Shown: positions 11,653-24,900, counted from the first letter of the stretch. The stretch is 64,000 bases of DNA from Moringa oleifera (GCA_021397835.1 JAJFZO010000407.1:2976001-3040000); one strand, 5' to 3'. A program made the numbers and translations. The notes: generated by a model not told the origin, from the sequence alone.

Positions 11653-12245
11653 TCATCCGTGAATTTTTCCGGCCTGCCAAACAGAAAATAGAATGACTCA
11701 AGAAAAGGCCAAAGAGTAATGCTCTATATGAAGCACACATCAAAACCCACATCTATTTCTTACCTAAACTACATGTTTCACTTGAATTAGACCCAAAATT
11801 TTAATTTTTAAATCAAATTTAACTTATGTTCACAAATCAACACTTTAGGGTCTCAAGAAAGTTGTAAAACTAGATTAAATTTCATGCATCATGCATAAAC
11901 TCTTACATTTCCTTCTAAGTTACCACCCTTCAAGCCTTTCCGAGATGCCACCGCACTTTCCCGGCGAACCCTGTGAGAATGATCCGGCGGAGGGATCGAC
12001 GAGTGTGTTTCGGGACCTCGGTAATCAATTTCGTAAATCTCCGTGTCCAACATCTCCAATCCCCCTTATAAGAAAAACGTACCGGTCGAACCCTAATTAA
12101 TACACTCATAAAAACTATATACAATACGATTCTATTGATCTTCTTAGTTAAGAAAGATTATTAAGTACAAACCTCTCGACGAGCAAGGCGAGACGAGGAG
12201 GAGGAAGAGGAGGAAGATGGCGGTGCCGGTAGGCTTGAGCTCCAT
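11653..12245 (-). CDS. Small secreted peptide precursor, three exons
   Basis: Minus-strand exons 12245-12173, 12064-11907 and 11673-11653 join with GT-AG introns of 108 and 233 bases and consistent phases (1, then 0) to an 83-residue protein. It opens with a textbook signal peptide (MELKPTG, a Leu-rich core, then SPCSSR). The acidic segment EIYEIDYRGPETHSSIPPP follows, then a basic tail with KGLKGGN and IHG before the stop. Asp-Tyr is the tyrosine-sulfation signature of plant peptide hormones, and DYxxP followed by a Pro run resembles the PSY class, but I do not firmly recognise the family. Exons 1 and 2 are well supported. The last exon is less certain: without intron 2 the frame ends five codons later. 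A TATAAA lies 44-49 bases upstream. It sits between the PLAC8 and protamine-P1 genes. Confidence 0.68.
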
Positions 12246-12288
12246 TAAGGCACAAGAATTTGAGACTGAAGAAGAAAAACCGGTAAGA

Positions 12289-12294
12289 TTTATA
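12289..12294 (-). promoter_or_regulatory. TATA-like element before the small peptide gene
   Basis: The minus strand reads TATAAA, 44-49 bases before the ATG at 12245. If used, the 5' UTR would be very short, so the true promoter may lie further upstream. Confidence 0.3.
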
Positions 12295-12299
12295 AAGAA

Positions 12300-15200
12300 A
12301 ATGGAAGGGTGTGTGTTGGGTTAGTCATAAAGGGAAGATAGGCATAATTAAACCAAGTGTTGGGGAAGGAAGGGAAGTATGTGTGATTATTCAGCTTTTA
12401 GCAATCAAGAGGGTCACCATCTGCACAGCAATAGGTTGCCAGGGGTCGATGGAGATGTGTTGGTATGCCACATTTATGAAGTGTAACTATACATTATGCC
12501 AAAAACTTTATGTTATTTTTTATTATAAAGTTTTGGTTTTGATTTTTTATGATAAAGTTAACGTTATTATTATTAGTATTTAAATTTGGGTATTGGACAG
12601 CTGCATGTGTGTGCATTATTGAAGTTTCTTGAAGGGACAACACTTCACATTCCTCACACACCCACTCTCCTTTCATTCTGTTTCTTTCTGTTTTTAAGTT
12701 GAGCAATCTGTGATCCTTCACAATGACATGTATGTATTTGTCTTCTCAAAGCCTTAAAGACAAAAAGCTTGACAATGTTAAACAGTTCAGTTTAAGTTAG
12801 TAAGAGAAAGCCTTGTTTTCTTTTCTCTTTCTAATTACTTAAATACTTACAAAATATGTATTTGTAAGACCGTTTACATCTTTACTATATAAAAAAAATT
12901 TGTTGATCTGAATTTAACTTTTTAAAATACGATAATATATGATAATTTAATAAAATAAATAATTATTTGTTATTAGTAAAATAAATTACAAAAAAATATC
13001 TTTTATATTCTTATAAATCAGTAAAAAAATCTTATATAATCTTTAAATATTGATGCAAATCTAGAAAGACCTGTCGTTTAATATGTTCTAAAATCATATT
13101 CGATGTTCTAATAATTACATAATTTGTTATTCTACTAAGTTGCTAAGAGGTACGGAAGCTGTTTCCATGCACAGAGAAGAGAGAATGTGACTGTGCATGC
13201 AACCCATGAAGCGTGTTAAGCAGATAGCTACGAGGAGATTAAGACAAAGGTTGGTGTGCTTTTTGACCAAGCAAGAGACCAGATTTTATATATGTGGAAA
13301 GTTAGGAGAGAATTGGATTGGTTTGATGACGACGAAGAAATCATTTTCAGCAGAATTATTAGCAGTGGGCCCAATCTTGGCTGGAATTGGATGGATATGC
13401 TTGAAAGCTAGCTATCTTCATAAATCCATCTCCACGGCCCTAAACTACACCTTGATCAGCCTTTCCAATGCCTTCTTTACATTATTGATTTTTTATTTTT
13501 TTTAAAGTTTCTGTATTTCCCTTTACTCAAGTGTACCGTCAAAAAAAAAAAAAAAAAACAGTGAGGAATCTAATAATTTGTGTAAAAATTAATATTAAAA
13601 CTAATATAAAAATAAATATTATTTAAATTTTTTAAAAATATTATTTTTAGTTATTTTTATTTTAATTTTAAAAAATATTTAAATAAATTTTAAATTAATA
13701 AAAATAATCAAATTAATTCTTAATTCAAATTACTATCACAAAATTAATCATGTTTTATTATTAAAATATTTTAAAAATTGCATATATAATTTTGCATTTT
13801 ATTTTGATTTTTTTAATTTTAAATAATTTTTAATTCATAAACTATTTATTATAATTTTTTTAAATTTTAACAGTAATTTAAAAAAAAATATTTTTAGTAT
13901 TGTTTTTTTTTTTGTGATGGAAGCTTAAATATTTTTATACATTCTTAAATCAAAATTTTTAATTTAAATATTTTTAATTTTTAAATTTTTTAATAAAATT
14001 TAATTTAACTATTTTTCATCAATCAGAGTCTGTTTGAATAATTTTTAAAATTAAAAATAAAAATTAAGAAAAAAAATGTTCTATAGAGTTTTAGATGATA
14101 TTTATACTATAAAAAATATTTTAAAATTATATCAACTTTATATTTTATAACTAAATATTGAATTAATTAAATATTAAATTTTTTTAATTTATTTTAATTT
14201 AATATATGATTTATTTTTTAAAAATATTATTTATTTTAAAAATATTGTATAATGTATTTTGATTTAAATTTATATATATGTACAAAAAATATTTAAGTCA
14301 CTATCATAAATGGTGAATATATATTTTAAATTTTATACTATAATTTTTTAAAATATAAAAATAAAATTTGAACTAAAAATAATTCAAAATTAAAAAACAG
14401 AGTCAAAATAAAATATAAAATGTATATAAATCATTTTTTGATATTTTAATAATACAAATATTCATAATTAAAATTTAATTTAAAAGTAAATATATAATTG
14501 ATATATTAAGATTAAATTAACAACAAATTTAATTTAATGTTTTTATATATATTTATCATTAGTTTAATAAATTAAACTCTCAAATCTCATGTAACTTAAA
14601 AATTATTTTATAAACTAATAATAAATAATATAATTGTGAAATCGTGCATGCTGCAGGATAGCTAAGATTGGCAAGAGGTCTAAGTTTACACTGGCATGTC
14701 AACAAAATCTAAGGCAAAGGACAAACAGTCAAACATTACATCAAATATGCATTGAGAAAATATGAATATTATAAAAATAAGAAAATTTTTATTTCATAAA
14801 TTAATTTTAATTTCAGATTAAATATTTTAATATACAATGTTATTATATTTATTATATGAATGCCATTATTTTGTGTGTACAAATTAAGATGAAATAGCCA
14901 TGTGGGTTAGCTTGAACATGTCAGTTGTAGGGCAACATGAAGGGACGCATTGGTTGGAGGAGAATGGGTCTTGCTGTTTATTGGATAAATACTTTTTACT
15001 GATTTAGGTTTTGTGTTGAATTTTTTAATAAAAAATTATAAAAAAATATTTTAATAATTTAAAAATTTGATCCTCATTTATCACCTGTCTGTTAGTTTCA
15101 AGATTCAAACTTACCAATTCAGAAAAGAGACAGCTTCTTCAATCCTTCTACCTCCACTGTCTCCTCCAGAAGCTTGCATGTGAGCTCGCTCTTACCCAGG

Positions 15201-18200
15201 AGAGCCATACGAAGCAGTAAGGAGAATGGACAGCCAACTTTTATGGCTGTAAGGCCTCCCCTTTAGGCAGTAAGAATGATGTTTCTGAGTCTTCTCTGTT
15301 TGGTTAGCGAAATGGAAGCACTTGAAAAATATAATTTTCAAATATATTTTAAATTTTAAATAAAAATAACCCAAAAAACAAGCCATTAAAATGATAAAAG
15401 ATTGAAATTAATCTATGTTTTTTTATTTAATCTAGGATTTTTTATATTAAAAAAATTGATGTCTAACTTGGTAATTTTATATTTATTAATGTAGATATTG
15501 AGAATAATACCAGAGTGACTTTTGTTGAAAAGTAATTTCTTATTTTCTAAAAAATATTTTTTTGTCTTTCTATGTACAACTGTCCTGATATGTAATTTAC
15601 ATTTAAGTTTTTTATTAAATAATATAAATTATTAAATTATTTTATTAAAAAATATATAAAAATAAATAAATATAATGAAAAGTTAGAAAAAATGACTCGA
15701 CATAAATAAAATAATTTTTTTATAATAATAAATTTTTACATTTTTCGCTTTTCATGTATCATGATTTATAAGGACATGTATAATATCAACTGTTAGCCTC
15801 TTTACTCTTTCAATTTTTCATATTCTAAATACATTAAACATAACTAATTTTTTACTTAAACTCTTAATATTTTAAATATATTAAACATGATTTTTTGTAT
15901 TAATTTTTATTTAAATAATAATTTAAATTACTATTTTCAATAACTTTATGGCTTTATTAGTCTTTCTTGGTCTTTGTATGTCCTTGATCCTTCTATCATA
16001 GTATACTAACAACATAGAATTGTCTATTTAGTAAGCTTTACTTGTCATTTTGGACTCGAACTGTTGCTATAGAGAAAAGTCCATATTTGAACAAACCATA
16101 ATCCAATTTAGCTACATCTCTCTGCCTATCTCCCAAGAAATGAGACTAGAAGGCACAAAAATGCAGTACCAAATTCATCCTTCACTGCAGGGGTATCTTT
16201 CTAAGATTTCTCATGAGCTAAAGAGTTTTCTCTCCAGTTTATGCACATGAATCTTGTTCTTCGGACCCACTTCCCAGTTTACCACATGAAGGCCGCACTT
16301 GAAAATGTTACTTCCATTTTAAGCCCAGATTAGCTGAAAAAAGCACTGTCAGAGTACTATCAGGTTGTGTGGACAATATGCTTTGATTGAATGGTGACTA
16401 TTCCCAAAGTGAGTTAGTGCGATATGATGACCCTGGAAAGTCACTGCCTAGCCCCAAAAAAAGTAACCTTTCTTGTGAACCAAAAAGCTGTTTGCTACTG
16501 TTTCCTCAAGTTTTTTGGGGCCTGTTTGATTCAGAAAACCACATATGATCATATCTACGAAAGGGTCATCAGACAATCTGAGAACTTCCTGCTTTGAGCT
16601 TTTCTTTCAATCTACTGGCTGCAATACACGTACCAGATACTGTATTTTGGGCCAGTTTACAGGTTCTATTGGAGTTTGCAAACAGTTTGTAGAGGAAATG
16701 GATCTCGTAGGTGACTGTGTGTGTTAGTGATCTCTTGGGTGCTTCCATTGCTGGAAACCATATTGACTTTTCCGTTTGATTTCTGTCTTTATGTGTATGT
16801 ATACAAGTGTGTGCTTGCGTATGCTCATGAGCTCCTGGGTGTTTCCACTGCCTCTAAACACAGACTGAGTTTTCCTGTTAAACTTCCAGGAAATGAATAC
16901 AGGCTTTCTGCTTTGCGAACAGGCTCATGTTTTCCAGAGAAAATCCCAAAATTAATCGAAACCAATCACATGATCACCTGTAAAACACTAGGTAAACTCA
17001 TCTCAGTTAATGAAACTTGTGCAACTCATACTTCAAGGTCAAGAATTTGATGATCCTGGAAGAAATTTCCTTGGGTCAGTCTTTTTCAATCAACACAATC
17101 TATGTAACAGGATGCTAGCTCTGATGATTTGTAACCGATGTCGGATCATTTAACCCTTTCAAATGCTAAAAAAATAAAAATAAAAATGTGATAAACTGTG
17201 ACTACCTTACAGGTTTTGATCTCTCTGAATTCCCTGTAGACTAAAAAGTACCTCTGAAAGGGAAAAAAACAATCAAAAGCTCTCTTACTACCTTACATGT
17301 ATCAGCTGTGTAAAAAGTGCTTCTGCAAGGGACAAATTCAGGCATTACCCATTCACTCTGGATTTCTCAGACAAACTTTACTTCTCAGGATTTCAGCGCT
17401 TTGAGTGGCCACAGAGTATTAGTTTACCAAAATGAACGAATGAGCTTTGCTCCGGACAAATAATGGATTCATTAATCAACATGATTCACAGTTAGTCTTC
17501 TTAATGATATAATCAGAAATTATCTGTTTTTGAATTTTTCAATAATAAAATTATTTATTAACAAAAATGATTAAATGTAAAAATAAGATTTTACAAATTA
17601 TTTAATAAAATATTTTTAAGAAATAAGAAATTTAAGAATTGAAACCATGCAGTATCATAATTTTTAAATTTGATTCATTATATCTTAAGTTTCTTTTATT
17701 ATATGAAATTAGATTAAGATTAAGACAGTTTTTATCCTGTTTGGAACTTCGTGAATGAAATAAAACTGTTCAAATTTTTTATTATGTCAAAAATAATAAA
17801 TTTTAAATTTGAAAAATAATTTAATCTTATCCAACATAACGATCAACAACTTAATGACGGCAGAACCCACATTTACTCTTCATCGCTATTTAATTGAAAT
17901 TTGGTATAGGCCACACAACCCATAGGGCCCATAACTAAGAAGAGAAAGAATTAGCTACAAATGACGATATTCCTGTCAAATCAATGAAAGCGCACCATAA
18001 CTACCGTGGTCCACACCGCACAAGTGGAAATATAATACCTACCTGTAATCAATCAATCGGCAACTCTGATTGAAAGTTCCACGTCTCTTGCTGATCCATC
18101 TCCACCATCCAAGTTCACCTGTTCAATTTAATCTCCACGTGTAAGCCTGCCGACCGGTGTCTGTCTCTGAACCACCCATGGCGGTTATCACTTGATCTTT

Positions 18201-18300
18201 GGCTGACCTCCCCGACTTCAACAAGAATCTCATTTTATTAATACCCTTCAGATTCCAAATTTTCCAGGAAAATGAAAAAGAAAATTAAGATTCAAATTTA
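12300..18300. other. Gene-poor AT-rich region
   Basis: About 6 kb without a recognisable gene. From 13,560 to 14,640 and from 15,320 to 15,960 it is almost pure A/T runs. Islands of ordinary composition lie at about 13,140-13,460, 15,080-15,310 and 16,030-17,500. The longest ORF there (13,197-13,505, 102 codons) matches no family I know. The 16-17.5 kb island holds diverged short tandem duplications. A 19-base A run at about 13,540 could mark an old retroposed copy but has no recognisable body. Confidence 0.55.
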
Positions 18301-18406
18301 AAAAAGATCCACATCTTGCCATGACGATTATGATCTGTGAATGCTTCTAATGCTTGAAAACGGAGGTTCTTGCATACTTTCTTCCTGAGGAGGATTCCAG
18401 AGTGTC

Positions 18407-18625
18407 TCAGGCAGATATGCCCAAACTAGCGACGTTAGCTGACATATTTTCTTGATTCCGCTTTGACAAATTGTGGATGCTGAGTGAAGTGGGCATGTCC
18501 AAATCCATGCTTTCAATCAAAAGATCTTCCAATCCTGAACCAGTCTTTTCCCCTTTGGACATAACCAAACAGGCCCATTTTCCTGGAAAATTTCCAACCC
18601 TATATTTCTTATCCAGTTCAGTCAT
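18407..18625 (-). CDS. Uncertain small ORF of 72 codons
   Basis: An ORF starting MTELDKKYRVG and ending NVASLGISA lies about 600 bases downstream of the protamine-P1 gene on the same strand. Its codon make-up is not obviously random, but it has no motif, signal peptide or family resemblance I can name, and no clear promoter. It may be a chance frame inside a 3' flank or a degraded exon. Confidence 0.12.
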   Translation of the reverse strand: MTELDKKYRVGNFPGKWACLVMSKGEKTGSGLEDLLIESMDLDMPTSLSIHNLSKRNQENMSANVASLGISA

Positions 18626-19228
18626 TTCTCAACAGCCAGAATAACACAATACAAATGGGCAATGATCCTTTAATGTCATAAACTAACATTGGCAACTCAG
18701 AACAAGAAGCCTTGTAAAATAGTTCATTGTTTATTTATTTTCACATAATAAATAAGATGTGGGTCAGGTGGAAGAGATATTAAAAGACCTTACCAATATA
18801 AAAAGTTGGTCAGAGAATCCAAAGATGCATAAAGTAAGCAGAGAACCATGGAGCCTAGAAAGCACAGAAAGCAAAAGCAGGGGAACAGCGAGAAAACCTC
18901 CATGAGGGTGCAAGCGGGGGCAGAATATTAAAAAGAAAATGAGAGAAAGTTTAGTGTTAAACAGAAAAGACAGTAAATATACGAGCTAGCCCATGAGGAG
19001 TGACAGAGAAGATTAAAAAACAGGAGTTTCATTGTTCATCTTTCAGTGTACGACCAATTGCTTGTTGTATTACCATAAAGCCATAGAGATTCTCTCGTAC
19101 AGCTCTGGATGTGAAGTAAGAAAATGATTTTTGTTGTAAAAATACGTCCAAAAACTATATTCAGTACATTTACCCAGAACGAAAATCTAAGAAAAACAGA
19201 AGAAAAAAAGTAGAAAAACATAAATTAA

Positions 19229-20197
19229 TCATGTGAAGCCCAACCTTCTCTTCTTCCAGAGAGTGATGTCTGGATTGAGCTTCTCGCCGGTTCTGGCTGG
19301 CTCTGATTTACACCTTGTGAGTATTATAGGCCGCAGAGGGGCCGTTAACTCCGTGTTAAGTTCTTCAGTGTTTGCAGATTTTGCAATATTTTCTTCAATT
19401 GAACCTTCAAGTTCTTTGAAGAAACTGGCGTTCCTTTCAGTTTCTGCATCCATTCTGGATTCCTGACCGGCATCTTTGGAAATGGAGTCTTTTTCCGACG
19501 TTGAACTGTCGTCTTCTTCTTTGTTCTGTTGCCCAGTTTTTTGTTTCTCTTCTTCGCTTTTATCTTCTTCATTGGCCAGAGGTGATCCCCAGAATCTACT
19601 AGCTAACGACGAAGACCTGTATGGTGCAGATCTACATCTGGTCAACAACAACGCGTTTTTGGGTGGTGTAGAAGGCGAAGATACAAGGACTTTAGGTGCT
19701 TCTTGTTCATCATCTTTTTCGCTTTCTTCCTCATCTTCTTCTTGCACAGACCGTGCAGTTACGCCTCCAAATTTTGGTTCACTCCTCCATGAATCTTCTC
19801 TAATTCTGGATTTTCTGCCAAAACCCACATGACAGAACATTACCCACTTGCGCCAATTGGGTCTAACCAACTTGGTCTTAGGTTTTTCGGCGCAATGGTG
19901 GCAAAGCAGGGCCTTTCGAATCCATTTGCAACGACGTCTTGTCGGCGCTCCGCTTCGCCCGGGTCTTGAACTAGCTTGTTTGGACCGCCTGACCCGAACC
20001 TGGCCCATGCAAGTGACCTTCGGAGAAGAGGGCTCTTGCGTTTCAATGGCGGTGTTCTTCTTTCGGACAAACATAGGGCTTGTACGTGACCTCCCTCTGC
20101 TTCTGCTCCCAACATTACTCCTCAAGAAACGCATCAACGGTGGTGGGTACTTCTCGGCCCGACCCGGACTTGACATGGATTTCGCAGAAAGCTTCAT
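19229..20197 (-). CDS. Protamine-P1-family protein, plant-specific, function unknown
   Basis: Intronless, 322 residues. The N-terminus SSPGRAEKYPPPLMRFLR is followed by a very basic, Arg/Ser-rich region (about 25-100). Next come a Cys/Trp block (KWIRKALLCHHC near 90 and WRKWVMFCHVGFGRK near 115), a Glu/Asp/Ser/Lys-rich low-complexity middle, and two related short motifs, LTRCRSAPYRSS (about 185) and LTRCKSEPARTG (about 300). These paired TRC(R/K)S(A/E)P motifs and the basic head characterise a plant family that databases label protamine P1-like (Arabidopsis At2g37100, At5g03110). The name reflects composition only, and no chromatin role is shown. The start at 20197 is preferred because the family head begins there. 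The opposite strand carries long shadow frames caused by the acidic repeats. Confidence 0.85.
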   Translation of the reverse strand: MKLSAKSMSSPGRAEKYPPPLMRFLRSNVGSRSRGRSRTSPMFVRKKNTAIETQEPSSPKVTCMGQVRVRRSKQASSRPGRSGAPTRRRCKWIRKALLCHHCAEKPKTKLVRPNWRKWVMFCHVGFGRKSRIREDSWRSEPKFGGVTARSVQEEDEEESEKDDEQEAPKVLVSSPSTPPKNALLLTRCRSAPYRSSSLASRFWGSPLANEEDKSEEEKQKTGQQNKEEDDSSTSEKDSISKDAGQESRMDAETERNASFFKELEGSIEENIAKSANTEELNTELTAPLRPIILTRCKSEPARTGEKLNPDITLWKKRRLGFT

Positions 20198-21904
20198 CTT
20201 TCACCCAGCTCTCTGGTTTCTCTCCCTTTTATCTTCCCTCTCGCCGGGTTGCTTCCTCTGGTTTGATATTGTAAAGATCCCTCTTCCTCTCTTCGGTCTA
20301 TATCTGCGAGAGTTCTTCACTTGTCTTTCTTGTATCTCCAATTTTCTCTGGGGTTAGCAATTTTCCTGCCCGAGAAGCCCAGAAGAGGAGGAGATATGGT
20401 GTTGCACTTTGTTTGGGCTCTGCTTCTGTTTTTGTTTTGGTGTTGTTTGATTTCTTTTATCTTCACACGCATGGGTGAATCGCCTAGAAAGAGTTTTCTA
20501 TTCGGGTACCGTAGGGTTCTGTTTGGCCTGGCTTGCCTTTCGAGGCCAGATATTATTTTTACTTTACTTTCTGGTGAGCCTAAGGAGTCACACTGCTCTG
20601 CAGTAAATTTGGTGCAGTGATAACCGTTGGTTTCCTTGGGAGCCTGGTAGCTGTGCCCGTTACAGACTTACAGGGGCTGTAGGGACTGAATGGGTGAGGC
20701 ACCGGAGGGATGTTGGTGCAGCAAAAGATTAGTCCATAAAGAGGTGTAGTCAAGTCAGGCACATAACCTTGCATGATTGCCTGGTGATTTGATTCTTTAT
20801 CTGAAAACCCAGGAAGAAAATTACGGTGAAGACAATAAGTGATGGTTCCATCAAATATTTATTAGATCCCTGAACTGGGTATGCTACAGATAGGTTCAAT
20901 TACAGTTTGCAATTTTTGCAAGTGTGAACAGCTGATTCCATCTTGGCTTCTAACCTAAACCAGACCTACAGAATATTTTCTTAGCTGACTCTCAGCAAAA
21001 TAGCTGCTTTGCCAAAACATAACAGTCAGCAATCAGTCCCTCCTATTGGGTAAGCTATAGTATTTGTTTTGTTAATCTCACCTAGGCACCGCTCCCACTC
21101 AAATAGACTGCCTATTACAGGGAAGGTGAGCTCTTGCTCAGCAAAGATGTTGACCCAGAGACCTTTAGGTGTAGGGCTCTTTTGGGTTTGTTCAATGCAA
21201 GTTCCATCATAAAAGTAAAGCAAAAAGGGGTTGCTTGACAGGAATATAATACTCCAATCACAAGTTGAAAACTATGCAGTGAAGAACATGGCACTGAGCA
21301 GCTAGGTTCACCCACCTCTTCATTCTATGGCAAAAGGCAATCCTTCCCCACCACAACCAATCTATTATTTGTCTCTGCACAAGCAACCACCGCAGCACTA
21401 CAGGTCTCTTTGGTACCACAGCTTTCCAATATTGTCCTCTGCTGATTTCAACGCAACCAAGAGATTGTTCAGTGCAGTACAGTAATTTCATGCGTGTGAG
21501 TGGACCAATGTACCAGCCTCTCATCCAACAAGAAAACAAAAAGTCAACTAAAGTTGCAGCCTTCCTTGCTGGCACTCTGAGATGAGCTTGACAATGGAGG
21601 AGGCAGGGCTAAGCTAAGTCAATTAGGGTCACTTGGTGAATGGTGAAGGGAGTCTAGCTACAGACACTAAGCATAAAAAAATGAAGATAGTCACAATAAA
21701 GTATCAAAGAAGCACAACCCAAGAAGAATGGCTACAAAGTCCAGATCACTGATGCTAGAATAATGAAGAGGGGTCCAATTGATACATAGTCAATGTACAT
21801 GCTGGGGAGCTATAAAATATTAAATGGCTTGGGCCACCCATTTGCCTGTAGGCACACAACTGTTACCTAAATTTAATTACCTTCTCAAACAACAAGAGAT
21901 GATG
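20198..21904. other. Intergenic region of mixed composition
   Basis: Contains the 5' flank of the protamine-P1-family gene and the 3' flank of the POLAR-like gene. The part at 20,380-21,650 is richer in G and C than other spacers here and carries several ORFs of 60-105 codons on both strands, none with a recognisable domain. A non-coding transcript or decayed gene is possible but not shown. Confidence 0.45.
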
Positions 21905-24900
21905 TCATTGCAAGTCAATAGGTCTTTTCATTCCAAGTACTGATTTTCTAGGCTCGGATCCCGTTTCAGTATAGTTATCACATGCTTTGGTGAACTCCTG
22001 CTCCTCTTTTGCCTCAGTTTCATCATCTGTGTAACAATGATTAGAATTAGATGCTCATATTTTACACTGACGGGCTAAGGAATCAAGCAAAGCCCACCAT
22101 CATTCCAGCAACTAAAGATTAAACTAAGCAAAGTTTTTTCAGAAAATAACACTGATAGAAGCCAATGTAATGGAAGAGTTAAGAATGCAAGAAATTCTAC
22201 CAGAGAAATTGGACAGAGAGAATTCAGTCAGATGTCTGACGCAGTCCTTCAGTCCTTGGAGTTCAGCTTCTTTCTGATGGAGTTTGGTTTGTGCAGTATG
22301 CAATTCAGATTCTAACTCCTCAATTTGGTTTTCCTGTTGTTCAATGAGCAAATGGCACAGTTTCTGATTCAACTCTGAAGGCAATACTCCATGGCATTGG
22401 TAAGGTTCAGAACTCTGGTCCACCATTTCATGAAAACCCTGGGCAGAAACCTCAGCCTGCACAACATGTCTCTGGTTATATATACATTTCTATAAATTCA
22501 AAGAGAAGCATAGTTGTTACAAGTGGAAGGACTTACTACACCTATTAGCATAAGCCATTCAATTGGCGTGGCAACTCCAAAATTTAAGTAGTCTGACTAT
22601 CAATAAATAATTATGTCCTTATCTGGTGACAGTCTCTGAGTACTTGGCAACTGAAAAAAAAGAGTAAATACTAGATGTTGCTATTGCCATGCCAACCAAT
22701 GTATTATTCATCAAGTCCACAACCATGAAGTTGCATAAATCTAATGCTGAACAAATTTCAGATGACTATTTAAGATCCAAACACAGTAAATACATGAGGT
22801 TATTAGCAGGCAATTCACTAAATTGTTTCAGCAGAGATAACTGCTGACCGATTTCGAACAAACAACAAGACAGAAAAGAAAGAGAGGGAAACTAGAGACT
22901 CCTGTATATGAAGGACAAATATAGGAGATACTGCATTCTTTCTTTATCAAACTTAGCCTTTAGCAGTAGAGAAATAACCCAAAAAAAAGAAAATACCAAA
23001 CAAATAAAAGACCTAATTCATGTTGCTTTCTTGCCACAGATGCTTTGATGAGCATTCCGATCTCATGGTTTCATCAAAAGGTTAAATATATCACTGAACT
23101 ACAGAGATAGACACTATACAGCAACAAGGAGGTCTGCAAGGCTGTGAAATTACTAGCGGAGAACACTTGTCTTAAATCTTAATGAGAGGTGAAAAAATGC
23201 ACCAGTATTATGCTTGCCTTCAAGTGATAAGTGAATCCACAGAAAGGATACAGAAATACTGAAAATAACTCACCTTTCTTGGATTTGTTCCAATTCCTTC
23301 ATGGTTAGAAGCTTTTGTGGCGCACCCAGGCAACTTTAGCAGTTCAGACTCAAGTTCTGCCTCCAGTCTATCCATTTCCACCACCTCTGGCTCTGACTCT
23401 GGCTCTTCCGTAAGGACGCTACTTGCATATTCACCATCATCGTTCAGAGGAAACCCAGATACTTTGACATCATGAGTGCCTCTGTTATTGGTACTGGACT
23501 TAGTAACAACTGGCTGACCGTCCTTGCCAGTAATTTTCTTTGAGACGGCAGGAACTTCATAAGCAGAACTAGAAACTTGCAGACTGCATGATGGTTTTCT
23601 TCTATAAAGCTCAGTTTTTAATTCCTCGACAACTTTTGCTGTCTCATCAATTGCTGAATTCATCTTACTGATTTCAGCTTTCCCAGTTGACATCATGTAC
23701 ATGATACCAACACCAAGTCCCCAGCCAAATAAAGAGCTATCTGAAGAACAATGAAAAGTAACTTGAAAGAATTATCCTCATAGTTCACAAATACGTCAAT
23801 GTTGTCATAGGAAAAACTTGCAAACAAAGATTTCTACGCTAATACAAGCAAGTTACATTAATGATCATAGCCCACTGAAAACCATTGGAAAAGAAAAATA
23901 CCCATATTTTGCCCTGTCAACACTTTTACAGTTACAAGACTGAACAGAAGAGTGAAACTTGTTAATTATAATACAATGGTTACAATCAATGACCTAAAGG
24001 AAGTTTCATTTGTAAAAGCATTAATGCATTTACTTTTCTTTAAAATATCGCTTTAATGGATATATTCAGGAAAACACCCGGACCTGTTAACAATACATTC
24101 AAGACTCATCACAATACTCACCAAGAGAAAGCCACTCTCCCCCATTGAAAATTAAGTTATCCTGGAAACAAGTGACTGATTTCAGATGCTGTGTTTACAA
24201 GTCATTTATCAGTCATGAATTATGGATAGCTATTCTGTTAAAAGGTTAATTTGGCTGGTCACTCTAATGCAAGGTTTCCTACACCTAATCACTGAAGGAA
24301 TTTCACAAGAAACAAGCTGTGAGGACATATCAGACCTGTTACACCTCACTTGATGTGTGAGGAAACATGACCTTACAGGTTTGTGATCTCCAATGCCAAG
24401 AAAGACTCTTCTTGTAAGTTATCAGCTATATGCAAACTTCAAGTCACCAAAGGAAATGATGTTATAATATGGAAAAGATGGAGTGTACTTAAGAAAAAAA
24501 TTTGGATTTGGAGAAGGGCAGTCTGGAAGTAATAGAAAGAAACGAAAAGAAAAACAGAGCTTTGCATTCCTTGTCATAATTAACCAGTCATCATGGTTGA
24601 TACTTTTGACAGCAGTAACGATTTCCATTGATAGACCTAAAGTGCAACGGTCACTATAACAAAACGTGTCCTATTTCCCCCTTTTCTGCGATGAAACCGA
24701 AGGGTTTTAGTCGATTACATATGAACAGAGGTAAAATGGAAGCAAAGATCAACCGAACTCAACCAAGAAGACTGAATGAAGTTTATCTCGCCGAAATTCC
24801 TTTAAGCTCCGATTATTCAAAAGTCGAGTCTCACTATCAACACTGCGATCTCTATTATTTCCTCAAATTTCCTCATAAAACAAAGAAATGATCAAAGCAA

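Noticed and set aside
13197..13505. 102-codon plus-strand ORF containing AELLAVGPILAGIGW
   Set aside because: The short hydrophobic string faintly recalls small photosystem II subunits, but the rest of the frame does not fit, there is no transit peptide and the tail runs into A/T sequence. Treated as chance.
19476..20357. Long plus-strand ORFs opposite the protamine-P1 gene
   Set aside because: They are antisense shadows of a basic/acidic low-complexity coding region; the minus-strand frame carries the conserved motifs.
20680..20710. CACCCATTC on the minus strand, reminiscent of the end of miR482/miR2118
   Set aside because: The 5' half does not match, and no complementary arm was found nearby to form a precursor hairpin.
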